Assembly: GCA_017481575.1 (NCBI GenBank)
Contig: JAFUPA010000014.1
Coordinates: forward strand, 1 to 45,465
Length of the DNA: 45,465 nt
From: Clostridia bacterium
GTDB lineage: Bacteria > Bacillota > Clostridia > Oscillospirales > Acutalibacteraceae
Direction of reading: 5' to 3'
Made by a program: the position numbers and the translations under genes. Below the pieces are notes generated by a model. It saw only the letters and a list, made by a program, of their open reading frames with translations, did not search any database and had not been told where the DNA came from. Shown here piece by piece: positions 8,310-14,545 of the stretch (position 1 is its first letter; every line of letters starts with the position of its first letter).

Positions 8310-9455
8310 TTAATAATGCGCCACTCCGCAGAAGCAGATGGGGCTGAGGTTGAGGAGTGAGCAGAAGAAACGGGCGATGACCCAGATAAAGTTGAGGAAC
8401 CAATTATCACTGTGGCAAAGATGCTCGCAATAAACAATCTGTATTCCGCAATCGTCGCAGGCGTTGTCACCGTCTTCATCATTATGATAGTCACTGAGTT
8501 CAAGCTCTTCGTGACCCCAGACATATTTTTCACAATCGGGGCAGTAAAGACCTTCGCTGTAGCCGTTTTCAATGCAGGTTGAATATTCATATTCAGAATA
8601 ATCAACATAATGCACGCTGCCGTCATCGGCGGTATGAGTTACACGGCTGAATTTCACTTCAAAGCTTCCATCCTCATAGGCATCGTAAATCTCAAAATAA
8701 TAGGTTTTGCCAGCCTCGAAGCCATAAACCAGCTTGAAATCATAGTTTCCTGCCTCAAAGTCGACGTCTTGATTCTCATTTAACCATTCGCCGTCTGCAT
8801 CATAAACGACGCAGGCAGAGTCGCTTCCACCGCCGGGACCGGTAATATCTTCAATGCAATATGCGCCGCTTACTTCGGGAACAAATCTGTACCAGCCGGA
8901 TTCATTGTTATATGCAACGGCATCATGGGTGAATTCATCGCCGTCTTTGATATCCTTGCCAACATACTTTTCTCCGCAAAGGCAATAACCAAGAAATTCC
9001 GCTTCGCTGTGATCACAGACTGCACCGCATACAGAGCAAACGCCGTCTGAATATGCGTGACCGCATACGAGGGTGATCTTATACTCCTGCGCATCTTCTC
9101 CGTAAACATAGAGAATAAAATAATATGTTGTTCCAGCCTCAAACTCATATTTAAGCATAAAATCAGAGCCGTTTTCATCATCAGCCCATACAAGTTCATC
9201 TTCGCCGTCGGCACTTACAAGCCTACAATACGGATCAATGCCGTCAGATTCGGATTTCAGGATATAATTGCCGTCTTTTTCGGGCACGAACTTAACATAT
9301 ACGGGATCGTCTGCGCTCTCCGGCTTCGCCGTAACAGTAATTGTTTCACCGTATTTGATTTCGTGGTTAGCATTAATTGCAGTTGCGGAAGCGGATACCG
9401 CAGACATAAGCATTAATGCCGCAAGGATAATGGATAATAATTTTTTGAATTTCAT
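8310..9455 (-). CDS. Secreted protein with two PPC-like beta domains and a Cys/aromatic C-terminal tail
   Basis: The 381-residue product starts after AGGAGG (minus strand) with a signal peptide (1-26, ending SASATA). Two similar beta domains follow (about 35-120 and 175-270), each with a (K/R)FVPE..G.Y core and a FEAG(T/K)TYYF strand. They resemble bacterial pre-peptidase C-terminal domains. A CSVCGAVC cluster separates them and CPDC and CDDCG pairs follow. The last 40 residues contain CEHLCHSDNW, a hydrophobic aromatic helix and the end CFCGVAHY. No catalytic motif is seen. It probably acts outside the cell in binding or scaffolding. It is likely cotranscribed with the giant gene 85 bases downstream. 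Confidence 0.8.
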   Translation of the reverse strand: MKFKKLLSIILAALMLMSAVSASATAINANHEIKYGETITVTAKPESADDPVYVKFVPEKDGNYILKSESDGIDPYCRLVSADGEDELVWADDENGSDFMLKYEFEAGTTYYFILYVYGEDAQEYKITLVCGHAYSDGVCSVCGAVCDHSEAEFLGYCLCGEKYVGKDIKDGDEFTHDAVAYNNESGWYRFVPEVSGAYCIEDITGPGGGSDSACVVYDADGEWLNENQDVDFEAGNYDFKLVYGFEAGKTYYFEIYDAYEDGSFEVKFSRVTHTADDGSVHYVDYSEYEYSTCIENGYSEGLYCPDCEKYVWGHEELELSDYHNDEDGDNACDDCGIQIVYCEHLCHSDNWFLNFIWVIARFFCSLLNLSPICFCGVAHY

Positions 9456-9503
9456 AAATTTTGCCTCCTAATATATTAATGTATATAAAAGCCTTTCGGC
9501 TTA

Positions 9504-9629
9504 TTATTCGTTCTGCCGTTGAGCAAAACACTTTTTATTCATCGGGCAGGTACAAGTGCCGAGCAGCTCTTCGCCGTGGAGATAATGGCCGCAATCTTCA
9601 CAGCAGCTGTTTTCATTCCGTTTGCGCTT
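9504..9629 (-). pseudogene. Remnant duplicate of the Cys-rich tail of the 119-residue protein
   Basis: The minus-strand frame reads ENSCCEDCGHYLHGEELL then GTCTCPMNKK, almost identical to the end of the neighbouring gene at 10180-10539. Here it has no start codon and is preceded in frame by TGA and TAA just after the 178-residue gene. About 85-90 bases of DNA match between 9541-9630 and 10201-10290. It is best read as a leftover from a tandem duplication. Expression as a separate peptide is unlikely. Confidence 0.75.
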
Positions 9630-9638
9630 TTATATTTT

Positions 9639-10175
9639 TCAGCTTTCAAAATCTGTCGGTGCGACAAATTCAAAGCTTGCGCTTTCGCCGGCTATCACAT
9701 ATTCCAGTGTACCGGTCTTTTCTACGTTTTCAAGCAGGAACTCGGAATAGGCTCCGTCGTCCGGTGTTACCTGACCGACCACCTCACCGTCAAAGACGAT
9801 GTAGAAAGCGAAGTTGCCTTCCTTGATCTCGAACTCTGCAAGGGTTACGTGGATATCCGAGCCCTTGAACAGCGTCGTGTTGTAGAGCATAGACACGCCA
9901 GTGAATTTATCCGAGGAATACCTGATACCGTCGGATATGCTCCAACCTGCAATGTCAAGATGGGTTTCCATTTCTCTGACGGTGCCTCTCGCACCCATTT
10001 CCTGTTTTACTACGTCTTGCTCGGAAATCGTTTGCAGGTTGTAATTATCTGCTCCGTTGGTGTCCTCGATGTGTTCGGGGCCGGGGTTCAGTATAAACAT
10101 AATCACACACACCGCAACGATTGCTACCGCAAACACGATCCATAAAGCGTTTTTGGTTTTGGGGTTAATGTTCAT
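9639..10175 (-). CDS. Membrane-anchored extracellular protein of unknown function
   Basis: This 178-residue protein begins MNINPKTKNALW and has one N-terminal membrane segment (about 11-30, IVFAVAIVAVCVIMFIL). The rest is an acidic soluble domain with alternating beta-strand character (HVTLAEFEIKEGNFAFYIVF), probably an Ig-like fold outside the membrane. There is no lipobox Cys. A TAGGAG site precedes the ATG, which lies 4 bases after the stop of the upstream 119-residue gene, indicating an operon. I recognise no family. Confidence 0.75.
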   Translation of the reverse strand: MNINPKTKNALWIVFAVAIVAVCVIMFILNPGPEHIEDTNGADNYNLQTISEQDVVKQEMGARGTVREMETHLDIAGWSISDGIRYSSDKFTGVSMLYNTTLFKGSDIHVTLAEFEIKEGNFAFYIVFDGEVVGQVTPDDGAYSEFLLENVEKTGTLEYVIAGESASFEFVAPTDFES

Positions 10176-10179
10176 TGTG

Positions 10180-10539
10180 TTATTCTCCTATCTTCTTATT
10201 TTTCGGGCAGGTACAAGTGCCGAGCAGTTCTTCACCGTGGAGATAATAGCCGCAATCTTCGCAACAGCTGTTTTCATCCTGTTTGCCGTCAAAATTTTTG
10301 CAAGGTGACTGTATTGCCGTAATGAACGGTATTCCGTCATCGGTGTATGCCGGCTGTGCAGTGAAATCCGGATAAATTGCGATTGGCTCCGCATACCGGG
10401 TGTATCGGTCTCGTTCCTCGTAAAACCCGTAACGTATTTCAAAGGTCTTTCCGCAAAGCTCAATTATCTTGAAAAGGTCGCCTTCCTTCGGAGTGGGCGG
10501 TCTTTGTTTAGGGTCGCCTACCAACATTGTTGTGAACAT
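10180..10539 (-). CDS. Small protein with Cys-rich C-terminal knuckle, unknown function
   Basis: The start at ATG 10539 is chosen because AAAGGAG lies directly before it; a longer frame reaching 10596 has no such site. The 119-residue product begins MFTTMLVGDPKQRPPTP and has no signal peptide. It ends in a cluster SCCEDCGYYLHGEELL followed by CTCPKNKK, with spacing that could bind zinc. It is the first gene of the exported-protein block and is coupled to the 178-residue membrane protein. A broken copy of its tail lies at 9504-9629. Confidence 0.75.
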   Translation of the reverse strand: MFTTMLVGDPKQRPPTPKEGDLFKIIELCGKTFEIRYGFYEERDRYTRYAEPIAIYPDFTAQPAYTDDGIPFITAIQSPCKNFDGKQDENSCCEDCGYYLHGEELLGTCTCPKNKKIGE

Positions 10540-10641
10540 CGTTTCATCTCCTTTCAGCGAAGCAAAGACAAAATATAATCTGCCGTGCTTCATCAACTGA
10601 TAAAAGCATAGCAGATTTTTTGGTTCTTGTGTACTACCTAA

Positions 10642-10684
10642 AAAGCGAAAAAAAGTACAAATTTTTCGGGCATTTTTTCGCTTT
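10642..10684 (-). terminator. AT-rich hairpin after the regulator gene
   Basis: A perfect 12-bp stem pairs 10642-10653 (AAAGCGAAAAAA) with 10673-10684 around a 19-base loop. It lies between the regulator's stop (10762) and the next minus-strand gene (start 10539). On the minus strand the distal arm is T-rich, which could support factor-independent termination, though the stem is weak. Confidence 0.45.
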
Positions 10685-10685
10685 G

Positions 10686-10761
10686 ATATAACTTTTTGGG
10701 GTGTTGGGGATATATAACGGACTTGTTCAATATAACTTTTTTGAGGTGTTTTGGATATATA
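10686..10761. repeat. Two tandem 31-32-bp repeats directly after the regulator's stop codon
   Basis: 10686-10716 and 10730-10761 are near-identical copies 44 bases apart. Each starts ATATAACTTTTT, has GGTGTT in the centre and ends GGATATATA. The second copy abuts the stop codon of the dual-HTH regulator. No reading frame is convincing. They look like paired protein-binding sites or a structured 3' UTR. Confidence 0.7.
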
Positions 10762-12009
10762 TTAAAGAATCGCCGCAAAATCCGAACGTTCCAGTCCGCT
10801 TTTTTGTTTGATTGTTCGTATCGCCTGTTTGACACCGGAAACGGACATATTCATTCTCGAAGCAATTTCCGAATCGGATAATTTGAAAGCGGCAAGACGG
10901 GCAATTTCACGGTTCTGAACAGAAAGGTCAGCAATTATCTGTCTGCCCGTGATACTGCTGCCAAGCTTTGCCCAGTTCCCTACATAGACCTTGAACAGAC
11001 GGTTTACTTCATTCCATGCGGCTTCATCAACCGCTTTCAATCGCTGTTCAATCAGCGGACCGATGGTACGGCAATATTCTGCAAGAATTCCGTAGAGCTT
11101 GTCGGGCAGAGCAAGTGCAAGCGCTCTGTCAATATGGCGTATGGCTTGCTGATCGTTCTTGCTGAAATGGTGGGTCACGGCGCAGGTAAGGCGCAGATAT
11201 ATTTCGGTTATAACTGTTTCATCTGCCATTGCCTGTGAAATCATAGGTTCGATTGTAGCCGGTAAAAGCCCCATCAACGCAAGCCCCTGAACATTCTCCA
11301 GCTCAAAGGTCTGCGATGCAAGAGCGTGACCGACAGCATAAATAAATTTTGCATAATACACTTTTGCAGCAGGCAAAGTATCCTTATGAAGCAGCTCAAA
11401 ACAGCCGATTTTGAACCAGTCCGGAAAGTCTTTTACATCATATAGCATACTGTTAACCGCACAAATACAAAGGGTTATGATCTCACGCTCTCTGTCATCC
11501 TTGGCATTGGCTTCGGAAATATGAATTTTGGCTTTTCGCCACATATCCAGGTCACCGCGCCAGATAGCACACTGTGCAAGAAGCGTACCTGCGGCAAGGA
11601 CTGCATAAAAGCCCGTATGCTTTTGCAACAGGTAGTTTGCACTTTCGTACACCTTGTCGATTTCACCTCTTGCACAGGCAAGTTCGGCAGAGAAAAGCGT
11701 TTGCGCTTCAAAATTATCTGCAAGACCTTCAATGGCTTTTTCGGCGCAGCCGGGAGCATTGTAGAGGTTTGTCAGATAAAGAAAAGGCGTTTTACGGGGC
11801 ATAGGCATCTCGTTCTTGACAGGTTCTGCCTGTATCTCACGGCTTGCCTTTGTTCTGCCGTCAATCGGTTTCTTTGCATTCTTCGGTATCATCCAAGCTC
11901 TGCCGAAACGGGCAGCGCCTTCTATTTTTCCCTGTGCACAAAGTGCCTGCAATCTTCTCTGCGAGATGCCCCACTCTGCCGCAACATCTTCAATCTTCAG
12001 ATAATCCAT
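10762..12009 (-). CDS. Transcriptional regulator with N-terminal MerR-like and C-terminal LuxR-like HTH
   Basis: The 415-residue cytoplasmic protein starts after AGGAG. Residues 1-45 (YLKIEDVAAEWGISQRRLQ, then GAARFGRAWMIPKNAKKP) form an excisionase/MerR-like winged helix. A long all-helical central region (about 75-350) resembles TPR-like sensory or oligomerisation domains. Residues 365-410 (FKLSDSEIASRMNMSVSGVK) form a LuxR/GerE-type HTH. No receiver aspartate or nucleotide-binding motif is visible. It is upstream of, and in the same orientation as, the exported-protein block, so it may control that block; this is inference from position. Quasi-palindromes lie just upstream of its start. 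Confidence 0.8.
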   Translation of the reverse strand: MDYLKIEDVAAEWGISQRRLQALCAQGKIEGAARFGRAWMIPKNAKKPIDGRTKASREIQAEPVKNEMPMPRKTPFLYLTNLYNAPGCAEKAIEGLADNFEAQTLFSAELACARGEIDKVYESANYLLQKHTGFYAVLAAGTLLAQCAIWRGDLDMWRKAKIHISEANAKDDREREIITLCICAVNSMLYDVKDFPDWFKIGCFELLHKDTLPAAKVYYAKFIYAVGHALASQTFELENVQGLALMGLLPATIEPMISQAMADETVITEIYLRLTCAVTHHFSKNDQQAIRHIDRALALALPDKLYGILAEYCRTIGPLIEQRLKAVDEAAWNEVNRLFKVYVGNWAKLGSSITGRQIIADLSVQNREIARLAAFKLSDSEIASRMNMSVSGVKQAIRTIKQKSGLERSDFAAIL

Positions 12010-12049
12010 AGCTGTTTTCTCCTGTATTACGCAGTTTGTATTGTTCGTT

Positions 12050-12108
12050 AAACCGCCGTTTTATTATTCGGCAATGCGAACGATATATTATTCGCCAAAC
12101 CGCCGTTT
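12050..12108. promoter_or_regulatory. Paired AAACCGCCGTTT boxes upstream of the regulator
   Basis: The 12-base quasi-palindrome AAACCGCCGTTT occurs at 12050-12061 and 12097-12108, 47 bases apart. Each is preceded by TTCG plus two bases, with ATTATTCG between them. Both copies are 41-99 bases upstream of the regulator's ATG, where an autoregulatory operator would be expected. Confidence 0.45.
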
Positions 12109-12261
12109 ACTTTTCTCATTATACACCTTTGCATACATGAACGCAAGGGTTATTTGCACCCGTAATTCAACATCTGCGAAAAGAATAATGCATATTATGA
12201 GCTCAAAGCAGACGAGGATGTGTTCATATTCAGAGTGTCATTTTGACAGTTGAATAATAAC

Positions 12262-12305
12262 AAACCGCTGCATTACCGATTGGCAGTGCGGCGGTTTTTC
12301 TTTTT
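12262..12305 (+). terminator. Rho-independent terminator-like hairpin
   Basis: An 11-bp stem with one G-U pair (12262-12272 with 12287-12297) is followed by TTTTTCTTTTTG on the plus strand. No plus-strand gene is recognisable upstream in 12010-12261, so it may be the surviving end of a lost or exchanged gene at the border of the mobilisation module. Confidence 0.65.
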
Positions 12306-12630
12306 GCTCTACCAAACGGGAGGGCATTTTTTATTGTTGGAATGTTTTTTGGAAATTATGGTGTACAAAACTGCCTTCTAATTCCAAACAAGTGAGGGGG
12401 CGAAGTGACGGCAAATCTGCCGTCATCCTACAGATAACACGGAACGATTATTGAAATTGTGACAGCACTTTTGCCGTCACAAAAAATTAAAAAACTTTTC
12501 AAAAAAATCACCCCAATTTAACCTTCCCCAGTGCAAACATAATGAAGGGTATTTTTAATTTCCTAAAAATCAGACTATACAAAACACCCTCTGAAATTCC
12601 AAATAAGTGAAAGGTGTTTTGCCCTTCATT
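12306..12630. other. Structured non-coding region with duplicated motif and nested inverted repeats
   Basis: There is no protein-coding signal. A motif beginning TACAAAAC and containing AATTCCAAA then AAGTGA occurs at about 12364-12396 and 12578-12611. Inverted repeats are dense: 12406-12413 with 12418-12425, 12457-12463 with 12476-12482, and a nested pair. In the nested pair, 12541-12549 matches 12622-12630 and encloses 12580-12588 with 12613-12621. The position upstream of MobC-like genes suggests part of a transfer origin or a regulatory RNA of the mobile element. Confidence 0.55.
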
Positions 12631-12646
12631 AGAAAACAAGGAGTTG

Positions 12647-12661
12647 ATGTTTATGATTTAA
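12647..12661 (+). other. Minimal leader-like ORF behind a strong ribosome site
   Basis: AAGGAG at 12638-12643 is followed by ATG TTT ATG ATT TAA. The second ATG is at ideal spacing and would give only a two-residue peptide. It could be a leader cistron, or the beginning of a gene whose body has been lost. It abuts a 16-base motif at 12660-12675 that recurs (15 of 16) at 12763-12778 over the mobC ribosome site. Confidence 0.35.
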
Positions 12662-12685
12662 TACCCGCCGAAAGGCAGAACAAAA

Positions 12686-12764
12686 CCACGGCTTTGTCCG
12701 TGGCATTAGTCTTAGCAAGCACTGGATTTGTGCATACAAATCCCACTTGTTAGGGACACCCTAA
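12686..12764 (+). other. Candidate origin of transfer (oriT) hairpin cluster
   Basis: Three inverted repeats lie in tandem immediately upstream of the first MobC-like gene: 12686-12691/12698-12703, 12724-12730/12737-12743 (GGATTTG and complement) and 12750-12755/12759-12764 (TTAGGG-ACA-CCCTAA). Hairpins next to mobC genes are the usual layout of relaxase nick regions. The nick site itself is not identified, and no relaxase gene is present nearby. Confidence 0.45.
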
Positions 12765-12786
12765 TACCCGCAGAAAGGAGGTAAGA

Positions 12787-13122
12787 ATGAAATATACCAA
12801 AACAATATTCTTCCATTTGAATGATGAAGAATTAAAAGACCTTGATGAAGAAGCAGACATTGTAGGAATAACTCGCTCAGAATATGTTCGCAGATGTATC
12901 AACGAAACGATTATGAAGCCCACAATAAATATTAATTATTGTGAACTTAACCGTGAAGCAACAGATATTATTGAACGATTCCGAGTTGTTGCTGACCGTG
13001 CTTGGCACAGCAAGGTTCTTGATGTCCCGATGTTCAGAAAAGTTATTCGGGATGCACAAACACTTATGACAAAAATCAAAAATGAATTAACAAAGGAGAT
13101 TAACCATGAGAAACAGAAATAA
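12787..13122 (+). CDS. MobC-like relaxosome accessory protein
   Basis: The 111-residue protein follows AAAGGAGG at good spacing. Its first 45 residues (TIFFHLNDEELKDLDEEA, then GITRSEYVRRCI) form a ribbon-helix-helix DNA-binding fold. The C-terminal helical part (IERFRVVADRAWHSKV) fits plasmid/ICE mobilisation protein MobC, which binds oriT and assists the relaxase. Candidate oriT hairpins lie directly upstream. It overlaps the next gene by 17 bases. The family-level call is fairly safe; the activity is inferred. Confidence 0.7.
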   Translation: MKYTKTIFFHLNDEELKDLDEEADIVGITRSEYVRRCINETIMKPTININYCELNREATDIIERFRVVADRAWHSKVLDVPMFRKVIRDAQTLMTKIKNELTKEINHEKQK

Positions 13123-13429
13123 CAGAATTGCAGTCAGAGTTACAAACAATGAATTTGACCGCCTTAACGAAATGGTGAACAAAAGCATATTCCCGAAAGA
13201 AAAACTGATACGGCTTGTCGTTGAGGGTTGTCCGATACAAGAAAAGCCTTCGGATGATTATATGCAGCTTTTCTCTGCTTTGGGAAAGCTCGTAACAAAT
13301 ATGGGTGCTTTGATGTTCCAAGGAACCGAAGCCGAAGTAACTTCTGAACTTGTAATTGAAACAATGTATATTTTATTGAATGCAAATTTTGTATCTTACG
13401 ACATAAAGCGTAGGAAAAACAAATTATGA
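13106..13429 (+). CDS. Second ribbon-helix-helix MobC-like protein
   Basis: The 107-residue basic protein starts after AAAGGAG. Its N-terminus (NRIAVRVTNNEFDRLNEMV, then PKEKLIRLVVEG) matches the RHH fold of mobilisation accessory proteins. The DDYMQLFSALGKLVTNMG segment corresponds to the helix after the RHH in MobC relatives. Two different RHH proteins in tandem suggest they bind neighbouring sites in the upstream hairpin region. Its stop overlaps the parB start by 4 bases (ATGA), showing translational coupling. Confidence 0.65.
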   Translation: MRNRNNRIAVRVTNNEFDRLNEMVNKSIFPKEKLIRLVVEGCPIQEKPSDDYMQLFSALGKLVTNMGALMFQGTEAEVTSELVIETMYILLNANFVSYDIKRRKNKL

Positions 13430-14265
13430 AAATTGAAAAAGTAAATATCAACAATCTTTTACCGTTTAATGAAAATCCCTATCATATCCGTGATGGCGAA
13501 GAATTGGAATCGCTGCTTGACAGCATAAACGAGAACGGAATAATTTCACCCCTTGTTGTCAGACCAACGGATGAGAAAGGTAAATTTGAAGTCATATCGG
13601 GACACCGCAGATTACACGCTGCCCGTATGCTTAATCTAGAAACTGTACCTGTTACCGTTTGTGATGTAAGCAGAGAAGAAGCAATGATTATGCTTGTTGA
13701 CAGCAACCTGCACAGAGAACATATTTTGCCGAGTGAAAAGGCTATGGCATACAAGCTGAAACTTGAAGCAATAAAAGCACAAGGCAAACGGACAGATTTA
13801 ACTTGTGGACAAGCTGTCCACAAGTCCAGAGAAAGCGTTTCCGACACGGACAGTGGCAGGCAGGTGCAGAGATATATTCGTCTTACTGAACTCATCCCCG
13901 AACTGCTTACTATGGTTGATGAGAACAAAATTGCATTCTCTGTTGCTGTTGAGCTTTCATATCTCGACAAAAGCATTCAACGGATGCTGTTGAATGAAAT
14001 TGAAGAAACGGAATGTACTCCGTCATATTCTCAGGCGAACAGAATGCGAAAGCTTTTTCAATCGGGAGAACTGAATGAAAACTCAATCAAAGCAATTATG
14101 AACGAAGAGAAAGCCAACCAAAAGCCGATGTTCAAGATGTCTATGGAACGGTTGCAGAAATATTCTCCAAAATCTGATGAAAGACAGATGCAGGAATTCA
14201 TAATTAAGGCTTGCGAATATTATGCAAAGTATCTGCAGAAAAAGAGAAATCGGGAGGCGAGATGA
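13426..14265 (+). CDS. ParB/RepB/Spo0J-family partition protein
   Basis: The 279-residue protein has the ParB N-domain (about 1-95) with LLPFNENPYHIR, the box VISGHRRLHAAR and LVDSNLHREHILPSEKA. A helix-turn-helix region follows (about 150-215), with a variable C-terminus. Chromosomal or plasmid ParB uses these boxes for CTP-dependent sliding on parS. Here it is encoded on a mobile module without a neighbouring ParA, as in many integrative elements, where it may act in maintenance or regulation. It overlaps the genes on both sides. Confidence 0.9.
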   Translation: MKIEKVNINNLLPFNENPYHIRDGEELESLLDSINENGIISPLVVRPTDEKGKFEVISGHRRLHAARMLNLETVPVTVCDVSREEAMIMLVDSNLHREHILPSEKAMAYKLKLEAIKAQGKRTDLTCGQAVHKSRESVSDTDSGRQVQRYIRLTELIPELLTMVDENKIAFSVAVELSYLDKSIQRMLLNEIEETECTPSYSQANRMRKLFQSGELNENSIKAIMNEEKANQKPMFKMSMERLQKYSPKSDERQMQEFIIKACEYYAKYLQKKRNREAR

Positions 14266-14507
14266 TGAGATTCTGGCAAATTATAAAATCAAAGTTTATT
14301 GAAATGATCGGCAACACCCGTGCTGAACTTAAGACGGGTAAGAACGATGATTTAGATAATAACGAATACGTCATAAACGGTGTTCGGTATATTGTTTCAA
14401 CCCGTTTCAGCAAAACGGAAAACAAAACTATGAAAGAAAAATTATCAGAATTTATCGGTAGTGATTTCGCACATTTGACAACTGACGAAGATAAAAATAC
14501 AATATAA
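14262..14507 (+). CDS. TnpW-like transposon-encoded small protein
   Basis: Start ATG 14262 follows GGGAGG and overlaps the parB stop; an upstream in-frame ATG at 14211 lies inside parB. The 81-residue product has the C-terminal core YVINGVRYIVSTRFSKTENK followed by TMKEKLSEFI. That resembles the TnpW family (I/V-V-x-x-x-FS-x-x-x-x-x-TM-x-x-K-I/L) of Tn4451-like elements. TnpW has no established function. The gene lies 38 bases before the serine recombinase. Confidence 0.7.
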   Translation: MMRFWQIIKSKFIEMIGNTRAELKTGKNDDLDNNEYVINGVRYIVSTRFSKTENKTMKEKLSEFIGSDFAHLTTDEDKNTI

Positions 14508-14545
14508 GCGGAATATGTATGTTCGACTGCCGGAAAGGAGGACTA

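Noticed and set aside
1697-10610. 16-base direct repeat AACTGATAAAAGCATA at 1697-1712 and 10595-10610, bracketing the exported-protein block
   Set aside because: A single AT-rich 16-base match is not unusual by chance in 45 kb, and the flanks do not extend the match.
12041-12253. 70-residue plus-strand frame upstream of the regulator
   Set aside because: No ribosome site or recognisable protein; it overlaps the probable promoter/operator of the opposite-strand regulator.
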